Positions 51,400-59,285 of a DNA stretch of 64,000 nt are shown here, piece after piece. Source of the DNA: an uncultured Bacilli bacterium (GTDB taxonomy: Bacteria > Bacillota_I > Bacilli_A > RFN20 > CAG-826); assembly GCA_934140155.1 (NCBI GenBank), contig CAKPBC010000003.1, positions 124,001 to 188,000 on the forward strand. The letters run 5' to 3'. Made by a program: the position numbers and the translations under genes. Below the pieces are notes generated by a model. That model worked only from the letters and a program-made list of their open reading frames with translations, searched no databases and was not told the origin of the DNA. Numbering within the stretch: the stretch's first letter is position 1; each line of letters starts with the position of its first letter.

Positions 51400-51429
51400 T
51401 TCAAAAAAAGGCCTGTTTTGAGCAGGCCT
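51400..51429 (-). terminator. Hairpin/terminator between rpmA and obg
   Basis: Minus strand AGGCCTG-CTCAAAA-CAGGCCT followed by seven T, directly after rpmA and 23 nt before the obg start. A strong terminator in form, probably reducing obg expression relative to the ribosomal proteins. Confidence 0.85.
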
Positions 51430-51436
51430 AAATTAA

Positions 51437-51724
51437 CTATTCAGCAATTTCGTAAACTGATACGCGTTTTCTATCTTTACCGACACGTTCGTATTTAACG
51501 ATTCCGGATTTTGTAGCAAATATAGTATCATCTCCACCACGCATTGTATTGACGCCTGGATAGATTTTAGTTCCGCGTTGACGATAAATAATCGAGCCTG
51601 CTGTAGCAAATTGACCATCTGCTTTTTTAGCTCCAAGACGTTTTGATTCAGAATCACGTCCGTTTTTTGTAGATCCAACACCCTTCTTAGATGCGAAGAG
51701 TTGAAGATTTAACTTAAACATCAT
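51437..51724 (-). CDS. rpmA: 50S ribosomal protein L27, with cleavable N-terminal extension
   Basis: 95 residues. The N-terminus reads MMFKLNLQLFASKKGVGSTK; the LQLFA-SKKGVGS site is the Prp-cleaved extension found in Firmicutes. The mature protein has the peptidyl-transferase-proximal tail SKKGVGST and RGTKIYPGVNT. Either of the two adjacent ATGs may be used. The Prp protease gene lies immediately upstream, in the conserved rplU-prp-rpmA order. Confidence 0.95.
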   Translation of the reverse strand: MMFKLNLQLFASKKGVGSTKNGRDSESKRLGAKKADGQFATAGSIIYRQRGTKIYPGVNTMRGGDDTIFATKSGIVKYERVGKDRKRVSVYEIAE

Positions 51725-51741
51725 GGCGATGCACCTCTTTC

Positions 51742-52041
51742 TTACTTAATAATTTTTATGTTGTTTGGATAGCTATCTTCAATAGTTCTTAATTGAACTA
51801 CCATTGTTTCGATAACTATTTCATCATGAGTAGTAATTTCATGATTACTAGTTACTTCTACTAGTCCATCAGTAACTTTGATGTCATAATTTTTTGCATC
51901 TAAATTATTTAGAGCTCCAATTACGATACTAGATACGCCAGCACATATTAGGTCTTTACCATAATCAGCGCTTTTAGCGTGTCCAGAGACTTTCAAATAT
52001 GCGAATTTGTTATCTACATACTTGATATTAACTTTAATCAT
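51742..52041 (-). CDS. prp: Ribosomal-processing cysteine protease Prp
   Basis: 99 residues (YsxB). Catalytic His and Cys in SGHAKSADYGKDLICAGVSS, with His near 21 and Cys near 33 at the usual spacing. Removes the N-terminal extension of L27, whose gene is next and has the expected cleavage site. It starts 3 nt after rplU with no strong SD, implying coupling. Confidence 0.93.
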   Translation of the reverse strand: MIKVNIKYVDNKFAYLKVSGHAKSADYGKDLICAGVSSIVIGALNNLDAKNYDIKVTDGLVEVTSNHEITTHDEIVIETMVVQLRTIEDSYPNNIKIIK

Positions 52042-52043
52042 AA

Positions 52044-52352
52044 TTATGCATTAATTGCTTCAATTACTAAGCAAGTATATGGTTGACGATGACCAATGGT
52101 CTTACGTTCATTTGCCTTGTTCTTGTACTTGAAGACGCGGATTTTTTTGCTCTTACCTTGTTTTTCAACTTTAGCAGTAACTGTAGCACCTTTAACATAA
52201 GGAGTACCGATAGATACTTTAGCATCAGCAACAAGTAAAACTTTATCAAATGTAAATGTTGATCCAACTTCTGCTTCTAATTTTTCAACGAAGATTTTTT
52301 GTCCAACTTCAACTCTGACTTGTTTTCCGCCTGTTTCAATAATTGCGTACAT
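52044..52352 (-). CDS. rplU: 50S ribosomal protein L21
   Basis: 102 residues from the ATG at 52352 with SD AGGAGGTG; the GTG two codons earlier is part of the SD. Motifs: MYAIIETGGKQVRVEVGQ, KVEKQGKSKKIRVFKYKNKANERK in parts, IGHRQPYTCLVIEAI. First gene of rplU-prp-rpmA(-obg), behind a structured leader and a TTGACA promoter. Confidence 0.96.
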   Translation of the reverse strand: MYAIIETGGKQVRVEVGQKIFVEKLEAEVGSTFTFDKVLLVADAKVSIGTPYVKGATVTAKVEKQGKSKKIRVFKYKNKANERKTIGHRQPYTCLVIEAINA

Positions 52353-52364
52353 AAACACACCTCC

Positions 52365-52458
52365 TGAAAATAATATTTCACTAATGACTCGCTATTAAGG
52401 TCATAAAAGTTAGTCACCTTTTCTATGCGGTTGTAGCTAGTGAGGCCGCAACGAAGAT
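52365..52458 (-). ncRNA. Ribosomal protein L21 leader (autoregulatory RNA)
   Basis: The ~95-nt untranslated leader of rplU is structured on the minus strand. TGCGG (52450-52446) pairs with CCGCA (52430-52426) around an asymmetric loop (CCTCACTAGCTACAA). A second stem pairs GTGACT (near 52416) with AGTCAT (near 52385). Position and layout fit the L21 leader of Firmicutes, in which L21 represses its own operon. The match was judged by eye. Confidence 0.55.
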
Positions 52459-52488
52459 AATTTAGCACATATATTATATATATGTCAA
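52459..52488 (-). promoter_or_regulatory. Promoter of rplU-prp-rpmA
   Basis: Minus strand TTGACA (52488-52483), 18-bp spacer, TAAATT (52464-52459), followed by the L21 leader. Confidence 0.7.
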
Positions 52489-52568
52489 ATGTTTTTCAAA
52501 AATTTGCCTAATTATCCTAGCAACGTAATAAATATAGCACATATTACCCAAAAAATAAATTATCAATT

Positions 52569-53321
52569 CTATTTTGCTAAATTATTGATAATATTTTCTT
52601 CATTTAATATTTTTAAATGATTAACATAGTAGTTATTATTGTAACGATAAAGTACTAATTTATCATTAATTTTATCTTTAAATTGGATATTTGGTTTATA
52701 AATAAGTCGCTCACATAAAAATTTTTTATAATCTTTTTTAATATTTATCACATTTTTTATTCCAAAGAATATAAGCATTATGGCAAAAACTAATTGATGT
52801 ATTTTTATTAAAACACCTGATAGTATGATAGCAATAATTAATCCAAATAAAGCGTTAATTTTAATAGCTTTATATTCATCAAATATACTACTTAAAAATA
52901 TCTTTAAAATTTTACCTCCATCAAGTGGTTCAATTGGTAATAAATTAAATAGCATAATAAAAAAATTAGCTTGCATTAATTCTAAATATATGTCTTTAGT
53001 AATAAAACTATTGATTGTAACAAATTTTATAATAGCACTAGTAAAAAAGAATGATAAAGGACCAAGTAATAAAATAATTAATTGTTCTATTCTTGGTGCA
53101 TATTCTAAGTCACTAATACCAGCAAAACACCCAATAGGTAAAATACTAATATTTTTTATTTTTAAATTAAAAATTCGCGCTGCAAAAACATGAAATAATT
53201 CATGAAATAATCCAATTAAAAATAAGATAATAACAAAAGAAAATCGCTTTTCAATAATGCTAAAAGCGATATATGCGATTGTTAATGGATGAACACTAAA
53301 ATTAACTAATTGCTTCTTCAT
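52569..53321 (-). CDS. spoIVFB: SpoIVFB-type site-2 intramembrane metalloprotease
   Basis: 250 residues, M50 family. The zinc motif H40-E41-L-F-H44 (LFHELFHVFAA) lies in the second membrane helix, and the third ligand Asp134 is in NLLPIEPLDGG; both positions closely match Bacillus SpoIVFB. About six membrane helices and a C-terminal CBS-like remnant (VLYRYNNNYYVNHLKIL) follow. It cleaves pro-sigma-K in Bacillus, and a pro-sigma-K gene is present at 4.4-5.1 kb. It overlaps spoIVFA by 20 bp and lies upstream of rplU, the conserved order. Confidence 0.92.
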   Translation of the reverse strand: MKKQLVNFSVHPLTIAYIAFSIIEKRFSFVIILFLIGLFHELFHVFAARIFNLKIKNISILPIGCFAGISDLEYAPRIEQLIILLLGPLSFFFTSAIIKFVTINSFITKDIYLELMQANFFIMLFNLLPIEPLDGGKILKIFLSSIFDEYKAIKINALFGLIIAIILSGVLIKIHQLVFAIMLIFFGIKNVINIKKDYKKFLCERLIYKPNIQFKDKINDKLVLYRYNNNYYVNHLKILNEENIINNLAK

Positions 53322-53826
53322 AATTAATTAACGTATTATTCTTTTTAAAAATTACTTTGAATTGTTTTTTATAACTAGCAATATTATCTCCCGAATTTAA
53401 AGTTTCATTTTCTTTTACATTTAAATCAAGTAAATCATAATAATAAGCATCAACATCATTATCATAATGAATAAGAACAAAATAGTTATCATTGTCTTTG
53501 GATACTTTACTAACACTTCCGCTTCTTAAAGCAAGCACGCTATTACCTTCACATTTATAATAATTGTTAGAAATATGAATATACTTTACATTTGCATCAA
53601 CTTTACTTGCGGATTCTTCATTTTTAAAAACGGCTAAAAAATCTTCAAATTTTTCATTGATTGTTGTAAATGATATTCCAAATATCTCACCTTCTGGATT
53701 ATATTTTGCGTATATTAATCCGCCCATACAAATTGATACTAATAATAAGAATGAAATGACAAATACATATAAACCATTAAATCGATGTACTTTTCTTTCT
53801 TTGACTTCTCTAACTTGATTTTCCAT
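53302..53826 (-). CDS. spoIVFA: SpoIVFA-like inhibitor/scaffold of the SpoIVFB protease
   Basis: 174 residues, shorter than Bacillus SpoIVFA (about 264). A basic cytoplasmic N-terminus precedes one membrane helix (about 19-40, LYVFVISFLLLVSICMGGLIYA). The extracellular degenerate LytM/M23 domain (VLALRSGSVSKVSKDND, FVLIHYDNDVDAYYYDLLDL, LNSGDNIASY) has lost the zinc His residues, as in SpoIVFA. In Bacillus it holds SpoIVFB inactive until cleaved by SpoIVB. Assignment rests on position between minD and spoIVFB and on this layout. Confidence 0.85.
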   Translation of the reverse strand: MENQVREVKERKVHRFNGLYVFVISFLLLVSICMGGLIYAKYNPEGEIFGISFTTINEKFEDFLAVFKNEESASKVDANVKYIHISNNYYKCEGNSVLALRSGSVSKVSKDNDNYFVLIHYDNDVDAYYYDLLDLNVKENETLNSGDNIASYKKQFKVIFKKNNTLINYEEAIS

Positions 53827-53843
53827 ATTATCACCATTAAATA

Positions 53844-54611
53844 TTATGACTTAGATAGCGTTTTAATGAATCTAGACACAAAATTCGGCTTAGAAATTAC
53901 TTCTTCCTTGCCAAGAATCTTATTTGATAAGTTTTTAAACGCTATATCAGCATCAGAATTTTTAGTAATTAATAAGCCATAGTTTTGTTCTGACTTAATA
54001 TCTTTACTTTCAGGAATTTTGGCAATTATTTCAACATCCATTATTCGCTCTACTTCCGCTAAAGAAAGTTGACTTTCATCGCGTTTGTTGTAGCGGTTTA
54101 TAACTAATTTTATATCATTAATTTGATTGTTTTTTAATAAGCCGATTACTTTATCACCATCGCGTAAAGATGTTTTATCTAATGTTAATACCACTATTGC
54201 TTCTTTAGCGTTTTTAATAGCGTTAAAAAAACCTTTTTCAATTCCAGCCGGTGAATCAATAATAATATAATCAAAATCAGCATTTAGTTGATTAACAATT
54301 GATGTCATATAATTTTCATTAATATCAGTAACTTCAATGCGTAATGATGCTGGTAATAAATATAGCAAAGGTGAAACTTTATCTTGCACTAATGCTTGTT
54401 TGATTGTTGCGCGTCCTTTTACAATATCTTCTAAGTCATAAATTACACGTGATTCAAGTCCCAAAACTACATCTAAATTTTTTAACCCTAAATCTGCATC
54501 AATAAGTACAACCTTTTCTCCGTTTTTTGCTAAATATCTGCCTAATAAACTAGAGACAGTTGTCTTTCCTACTCCGCCTTTACCACTAGTAACCACAATA
54601 ACTCTTGCCAT
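53844..54611 (-). CDS. minD: Septum site-determining ATPase MinD
   Basis: 255 residues, deviant-Walker ParA-family ATPase: VTSGKGGVGKTTVSSLLG, DADLGLKNLDVVLGLE, DYIIIDSPAGIEKGF. The C-terminus (FVSRFIKTLSKS) is the amphipathic membrane-targeting helix. It starts at the minC stop and precedes spoIVFA, as in Bacillus. Confidence 0.95.
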   Translation of the reverse strand: MARVIVVTSGKGGVGKTTVSSLLGRYLAKNGEKVVLIDADLGLKNLDVVLGLESRVIYDLEDIVKGRATIKQALVQDKVSPLLYLLPASLRIEVTDINENYMTSIVNQLNADFDYIIIDSPAGIEKGFFNAIKNAKEAIVVLTLDKTSLRDGDKVIGLLKNNQINDIKLVINRYNKRDESQLSLAEVERIMDVEIIAKIPESKDIKSEQNYGLLITKNSDADIAFKNLSNKILGKEEVISKPNFVSRFIKTLSKS

Positions 54612-55105
54612 TATAATGCCTCCATTTCATCGTGATTTATAATTCTTTTGCTAGCTGTGAATACTTTTTTTCTTCCATAGCTATCAATAAAAATCGCATT
54701 AGTAAATTTATCAGCATAAATTGAGGAATTATCATCTAATAAATAGATATTTCCTTTAACATCACCAATAAAAACAATGTTACTTTTAATGTATAAATTG
54801 GCATCTTTATTAACATTGCCAATCACTATTAATGGTTCATTAAAATATACTTCTTCTCCAGCATGGATAATGGTTTTATGAGTATTGGTCTTTTTTTCTT
54901 TTTCATATTTAATCATTTTTAAATATGCACTTTTATAATCATAAAAAGATAACAATACTAATTTAAAAAAAGATTTAGTTGGTTTTTTAGAAAACACTAA
55001 ACATATTTCCTTTTTCTTTTTGTCAAATATTCTCTCTTCTAAATATTTGTTAATTGTCGTTAAAGCTAATTCTTCATCGTTATTATTAATAACAAGCGTC
55101 TCCAT
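54611..55105 (-). CDS. minC: Septum site-determining protein MinC
   Basis: 164 residues from the ATG at 55105 (SD AGGTG; an upstream in-frame start is rejected). The C-terminal beta-helix domain is clear: IIHAGEEVYFNEPLIVIGNV, ANLYIKSNIVFIGDVKGNIYL and IFIDSYGRKKV. The N-terminal domain (about 1-85) is poorly conserved and short. It inhibits FtsZ ring formation away from mid-cell together with MinD. mreBCD, which usually precede minC, are absent; radC is upstream. An isolated TGTCGAA-type heptamer lies at 55145-55151. Confidence 0.85.
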   Translation of the reverse strand: METLVINNNDEELALTTINKYLEERIFDKKKKEICLVFSKKPTKSFFKLVLLSFYDYKSAYLKMIKYEKEKKTNTHKTIIHAGEEVYFNEPLIVIGNVNKDANLYIKSNIVFIGDVKGNIYLLDDNSSIYADKFTNAIFIDSYGRKKVFTASKRIINHDEMEAL

Positions 55106-55156
55106 AATAATGCACCTCACTTACTAGATTAAACCATAATCAAGTGTCGAAAAGTG

Positions 55157-55831
55157 TCATATAAGAGCTTGATCTTTAAAAGAAAAATATTCTTGATTTC
55201 CAAAGATAATATGGTCTAATAAACGAATAGAAAATTCTTTAGTTTTCTTTTTGATCACATTAGTCATGGCAATATCTTCTTTACTAGGTTTAGCGTTACC
55301 AAAAGGATGATTATGTATCAAGATAAATTTAGTGGCGTTTGCTTTTAAAAGTAAGGATATTAACACGCGAAAATCTAAATTTACGGAATCAAAACTTCCT
55401 TTTGCTACCACGACTTCTTTAATAACAATGTTTGAAGTTGAAAGTATAAGTATTAATACTTCTTCTTGATTTAAGTTATTAAATTTCGACTTTAACATTA
55501 AATAAACATCTTCACTTGAAGAAATTTTTCTTTTTTGTTCAACTTTTAAATGCTCAATTCTTTTATTTAATTCAAAAACCGCTAATAAGGTAATCGCTTT
55601 TGCACTACTTATCCCTTTAAAATCAATTAACTCTTCATAACTTAATGACGATAAATTAATTAATCCTCCCTTATCTAATAAATTATTTGCTACTTCTAGT
55701 GCACTGCTACCGACTGTACCGCACAAAATAAGTATGGCAAGTAACTCTGCATTAGATAATGTTGCAATGCCATACTTTTTTGCTTTTTCGCGCGGTCTTT
55801 CATTAATAGGAATATTTTTAATTTTTCCCAT
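55157..55831 (-). CDS. radC: RadC/JAB-domain protein
   Basis: 224 residues from the ATG at 55831, whose first base overlaps the upstream peptide's stop codon (TAATG). N-terminal helix-hairpin-helix-like region (LSYEELIDFKGISSAKAITLL) and the JAB1/MPN metalloprotease-like domain with ILIHNHPFGNAKPSKEDIAMT and LLDHIIFGNQEYFSF, the conserved HxHP-D pattern. Despite the name its role in DNA repair is doubtful. The position next to minC matches Bacillus after loss of mreBCD. Confidence 0.93.
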   Translation of the reverse strand: MGKIKNIPINERPREKAKKYGIATLSNAELLAILILCGTVGSSALEVANNLLDKGGLINLSSLSYEELIDFKGISSAKAITLLAVFELNKRIEHLKVEQKRKISSSEDVYLMLKSKFNNLNQEEVLILILSTSNIVIKEVVVAKGSFDSVNLDFRVLISLLLKANATKFILIHNHPFGNAKPSKEDIAMTNVIKKKTKEFSIRLLDHIIFGNQEYFSFKDQALI

Positions 55832-56007
55832 TATTCCCAAGTGAATTTAAAGCCACCAGGGAAAGTAGCGTTACCACCTTTAGAAACAAAGATACGATAA
55901 ACAACAACTGTTGCCAAAGCAATAGCTAATATGGCCATAACTGTAGCAATAGTTATGGCTTCGCCACCAGTGATAATAGATAATTCTTCATCATTTAATC
56001 GTTTCAT
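55831..56007 (-). CDS. Double-glycine-leader peptide, translationally coupled to radC
   Basis: 58 residues from the ATG at 56007, chosen because AGGAGG lies 7 nt upstream; the longer frame to 56040 has no SD. The first 15 residues, MKRLNDEELSIITGG, form a classic GG leader (L..EEL..I.GG) of bacteriocin and peptide-pheromone precursors. The core after GG is 43 residues: a hydrophobic stretch (ITIATVMAILAIALATVVVY) and a Gly/Phe-rich polar tail ending in KFTWE. No cysteines. It shares a TAATG stop/start overlap with radC, so the two are translationally coupled. No C39-type exporter or immunity gene is adjacent. A class II bacteriocin, a pheromone or a small membrane protein are all possible. 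Confidence 0.65.
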   Translation of the reverse strand: MKRLNDEELSIITGGEAITIATVMAILAIALATVVVYRIFVSKGGNATFPGGFKFTWE

Positions 56008-56036
56008 AAAAAAACCTCCTATTATCTTATAGGAGG
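56008..56036 (-). terminator. Hairpin that is both valS terminator and SD-masking element
   Basis: Minus strand ACCTCCTAT-AAGATA-ATAGGAGGT followed by seven T (9-bp perfect stem). It lies 28 nt after the valS stop. Its 3' arm contains AGGAGG, the SD of the GG-leader peptide, and its 5' arm copies the anti-SD of 16S rRNA. It could end the valS transcript or hide the SD. Confidence 0.75.
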
Positions 56037-56063
56037 TCAAAACTTAATTTTCGAATAAAATAA

Positions 56064-58664
56064 TTATAATTTTTCAATCTTTTTTTGAATTGCTTCTAAT
56101 TTGTCTTGATAATTAGCAAGCTTTTCTTTTTCTTCATTTACTTTCTTTTCTGGAGCTTTGTTAACGAAGTTAGGATTATTAAGCATTTTTTCGCAGCGAC
56201 TAATCTCTGACTTCGTTTTTTCAAGTTCAGCATTAAGTTTATTAAGCAAAGCCACTTTATCAATATTATCTTCAACACCAAATTGCACTAATAGATAAAT
56301 GAATAAGTTATAATTTTGTAACGCTTCTTCTTTTTCTTCAAAAATAATGTTACTAGCAAAAGTAAATCTTGTTAAGTAAGGAATATATTTTTTATAAAGT
56401 GCTTTTGGATCATAAATATGTAAAGTTATTGAAGCATTGGGAGCTAAATCATTTTCAACTTTGTAATTTCTAATATCTTTAATAAGATTAAATAAAGTTG
56501 TTACTTCTTCAATTGCTCCTTTATCAATAAATGTATTGTCTACTTCTGGATAACTTGCTAGCATAATTGAATCTAAATGTTCTGGTAAGTTTAAGTAAAG
56601 TTCTTCTGCTACAAATGGAGTATAAGGATAAATCATCATAATGATACCTTGTAATACTTTAAATAATACTTGTTTGGTAATATCTTTTTGAGCTTCATTA
56701 TCGCCATTTAAAGTAACTTTAGCCATTTCTAAGTACCAAGAACAGAAATCATCGTAGACAAAGTTATATAAGTGTGTTGAAGCATTTCCTAATTCAAAGC
56801 GATCCATATTAGCGGTAACTGCTTCAATAGTCATTTGAAGTTTAGACATAATATAACGATCTAATGGATTTAACTCTTCTAATGTAATTGGATGAGATTT
56901 AAAATTATCACCTAAATTAGCTAATACGAATCTAGCCGCATTCCAAATCTTGTTAATGTAATTAGCGCTACTCTCGACTTTTTCTTCAATATAACGTGAA
57001 TCTTGTCCTGGTGTACCTGTTGTAGTAATAAAGTATCTTAATGCATCTGCACCATATTTATTAATAACATCAATTGGATCAACACCATTACCAAGTGATT
57101 TAGACATCTTACGTCCTAATGGATCACGAATTAAACCATGAATTAATACTTTTTCAAATGGCGGTTTTTTCGTAAATTCTAAGCTTTGGAAAATCATTCT
57201 TGATACCCAGAAGAAAATAATATCATAAGCAGTAACCATTAAATCTAATGGGAAATAACGTTCATAATCGCTTGTTTTATTAGGCCATCCTAATGTAGTA
57301 AATGGCCACAAAGCAGATGAGAACCATGTATCTAATACATCTTCATCTTGGACATAATTTTCTATATCTATTGGTGGTTCTTCGCTAACAACAACAGCAC
57401 CAGTTACTTTATGATAGTAAGCTGGAATACGATGTCCCCACCAAAGTTGACGAGAAATACACCAGTCATCGACTTTTTCCATCCAACTAGTAAATACTTT
57501 GTTAAATCTTTCTGGGAAGAATTCAATAGCATTTGACCCTTCTTGATTTTTAAGTGCTTGTTCTGCTAAAGGACGCATCTTAACAAACCATTGTTTAGAT
57601 AAGTAAGGTTCAACAACCGCGTCACTTCTTTCACTATGACCAACTTGGTGGACCATTTTTTCAATTTTAATCAAGTTTCCATCTTTTTTGATATCTTCCA
57701 CTAATTGTTTACGGCATTCAAAACGATCTAAGCCTTGATATTTGCCACATAATTCATTCATCGTGGCATCGGGATTCATAATGATAATTGGTTTTTGATG
57801 AAACTTTTCGCCAATCTTAAAGTCATTTGGATCATGAGCAGGTGTACATTTCATTGCGCCTGTACCAAATTCAATATCAACGTATTCATCACCTAAAATA
57901 GGAATTATTTCTCCATTCGCGGGATTAATAACACTTTGTCCGATTAAATCTTTATAACGCTCATCTTTTGGATTAACAATGACACAAGTATCACCAAACA
58001 TAGTTTCTGGTCTAGTTGTTGCTACTTCTAAATATTTATCAGAGTTAACGATTTTATATTTAAAATAGAAGAATTCGCCTTCATCATCTTTATAAATAAC
58101 TTCAATATTAGATAAAGCTGTTTTTTGTACTGGATCCCAGTTAATAATACGTTCTCCTTGATAAATTAATCCTTTATTATATAAATCAACGAACACTTTT
58201 CTAACAGCCTTATTTAATCCTTCATCAAGTGTAAATCTTTCGCGCGAATAATCTAGCGAAAGTCCCATAATAGCCCATTGTTTATGAATAGAATCAGCGT
58301 ATTCTTTCTTCCATTCCCAAGCTTTTTCTAAGAACTTTTCTCTTCCTAAATCATAACGAGAAATTCCTTCAGCACGTAATTTAGCTTCTACTTTAGCTTG
58401 TGTAGCAATTCCAGCATGGTCCATGCCAGGAACCCATAAAACATCAAAACCTTTAGCTTTTTTATATCTTGCAATAATATCTTGCATTGTTGTATTTGAA
58501 GCATGACCTAAATGCAATTTACCAGTTACATTTGGTGGAGGAATAACCATTGAGAATTTAGTTTTAGTTAAATCTTCTCCTGCTTTAAAATAGCCTTTGT
58601 TTTTCCAGTTTTCGTATTTTCCTGCTTCAACTTCTTTTGGATTATATCTTGTTGATAATGCCAT
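56064..58664 (-). CDS. valS: Valyl-tRNA synthetase
   Basis: Class I synthetase of about 866 residues. HIGH-type motif PPPNVTGKLHLGHASN, KMSKS motif GRKMSKSLGNGVDP, editing domain (TTRPETMFGDTCVIVNP), the WGHRIPAYY region, anticodon-binding domain and the C-terminal coiled-coil arm (LNAELEKTKSEISRCEKML). The ATG at 58664 sits best behind GGAG; a second ATG is 6 bases upstream. It is controlled by its own T-box leader. Confidence 0.95.
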   Translation of the reverse strand: MALSTRYNPKEVEAGKYENWKNKGYFKAGEDLTKTKFSMVIPPPNVTGKLHLGHASNTTMQDIIARYKKAKGFDVLWVPGMDHAGIATQAKVEAKLRAEGISRYDLGREKFLEKAWEWKKEYADSIHKQWAIMGLSLDYSRERFTLDEGLNKAVRKVFVDLYNKGLIYQGERIINWDPVQKTALSNIEVIYKDDEGEFFYFKYKIVNSDKYLEVATTRPETMFGDTCVIVNPKDERYKDLIGQSVINPANGEIIPILGDEYVDIEFGTGAMKCTPAHDPNDFKIGEKFHQKPIIIMNPDATMNELCGKYQGLDRFECRKQLVEDIKKDGNLIKIEKMVHQVGHSERSDAVVEPYLSKQWFVKMRPLAEQALKNQEGSNAIEFFPERFNKVFTSWMEKVDDWCISRQLWWGHRIPAYYHKVTGAVVVSEEPPIDIENYVQDEDVLDTWFSSALWPFTTLGWPNKTSDYERYFPLDLMVTAYDIIFFWVSRMIFQSLEFTKKPPFEKVLIHGLIRDPLGRKMSKSLGNGVDPIDVINKYGADALRYFITTTGTPGQDSRYIEEKVESSANYINKIWNAARFVLANLGDNFKSHPITLEELNPLDRYIMSKLQMTIEAVTANMDRFELGNASTHLYNFVYDDFCSWYLEMAKVTLNGDNEAQKDITKQVLFKVLQGIIMMIYPYTPFVAEELYLNLPEHLDSIMLASYPEVDNTFIDKGAIEEVTTLFNLIKDIRNYKVENDLAPNASITLHIYDPKALYKKYIPYLTRFTFASNIIFEEKEEALQNYNLFIYLLVQFGVEDNIDKVALLNKLNAELEKTKSEISRCEKMLNNPNFVNKAPEKKVNEEKEKLANYQDKLEAIQKKIEKL

Positions 58665-58680
58665 ATTCATTCTCCTTTCA

Positions 58681-58865
58681 ATAAAAAAACGTCCCCAATA
58701 AGGACGTTAATAACGCGGTACCACCTTAATTTGTACTTTTTAAATAAAATACACACTTCGTTTTGCTTTTAACGCAAGCAACGTCATTTCCATGAAGACT
58801 CATAAGCGACCTTCATATCTAACTTATTCTCATTTGCACCAACCATGAGACTCTCTAAATAAGTA
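58681..58865 (-). ncRNA. T-box riboswitch upstream of valS
   Basis: Minus strand T-box AAGGTGGTACCGCG at 58727-58714. The terminator pairs AACGTCC (58708-58702) with GGACGTT (58694-58688), with a T-run to 58681. Stem I distal features (TTAGAGAGTCTCATGGTTGG) are visible near 58860-58840. The specifier is GTC (58810-58808), a valine codon, in GAAGGTCGC. A TTGACA (58894-58889) with a TATTGA at 17-bp spacing gives the promoter. Confidence 0.92.
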
Positions 58866-58894
58866 TCAATATTACTCCTCTTAATCAATGTCAA
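58866..58894 (-). promoter_or_regulatory. Promoter of the valS T-box transcript
   Basis: Minus strand TTGACA (58894-58889), 17-bp spacer, TATTGA (58871-58866). Confidence 0.6.
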
Positions 58895-59122
58895 GCACAT
58901 TATAATGTAATTAGAAAAAATTCGCAATAATTTTCAATATTTATCGTGTTTTGTGTTAATAAAAAGAAAAGAATTAAGTTTTTAAACGAAAAACAAAAAA
59001 CCTGTCACTATTATTAATGAGCAGATGAAAAAGTCTGCCGGTTAGGAGGAAAAATAGTGTTTGTCGTTATCAAGGGAGATGTATTTACTTGATAATGTTG
59101 GTACTTAGTTATATATCTGAGC
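58895..59122. other. Leader region of the candidate type I toxin locus
   Basis: Between the valS promoter and the small hydrophobic ORF lies a stretch with no clear protein gene. It holds CCTGTCACTATTATTAATGAG (20-nt core at 59001-59020), an SD TAGGAGGA (59043-59050) followed by a GTG-started 11-residue ORF (59058-59093), and an 8-bp inverted repeat TTATCAAG/CTTGATAA (59068-59075, 59088-59095) that could fold the leader. No clear promoter was found by eye. Confidence 0.4.
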
Positions 59123-59197
59123 ATGGAATTTTTATTATTCATAGCTCTAGTAATAATTCTTGTCTTAGTGACAGACGGAAAAAAGCATAAAAAATAG
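59123..59197 (+). CDS. Candidate type I toxin (small hydrophobic peptide)
   Basis: 24 residues: MEFLLFIALVIILVLVTDGKKHKK. One hydrophobic helix followed by a charged DGKKHKK tail is the layout of Fst/Ldr/holin-like (Hol-Tox) type I toxins. There is no SD directly before this ATG; translation may be coupled to the 11-residue ORF or restricted by structure, both common in type I systems. A bidirectional terminator and direct repeats lie downstream. It is too short for a homology-based call. Confidence 0.45.
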   Translation: MEFLLFIALVIILVLVTDGKKHKK

Positions 59198-59207
59198 TAA
59201 CTAACGT

Positions 59208-59285
59208 TACCGACACTAGTAAATATTTCTCTTAATTAAAAGGCCAGTGACTAGCACTCACTGACCTTTTTCGCTACCGACACTA
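59208..59285. repeat. Direct repeats flanking the bidirectional terminator
   Basis: TACCGACACTA occurs at 59208-59218 and again at 59275-59285, one on each side of the terminator. A partial copy (CACTATTA) is in the toxin leader near 59006-59013. Convergent transcripts carrying one copy each would be complementary through these, as in the Enterococcus par (fst) locus. Confidence 0.55.
59238..59270. terminator. Bidirectional terminator of the candidate toxin locus
   Basis: AAAAGGCCAGTGA and TCACTGACCTTTT pair with one mismatch around a 7-nt loop, with T-runs in both directions (TTTTT on the plus side, TTTTAATTAA on the minus side). It could also terminate the gene that ends at 59321. Confidence 0.8.
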
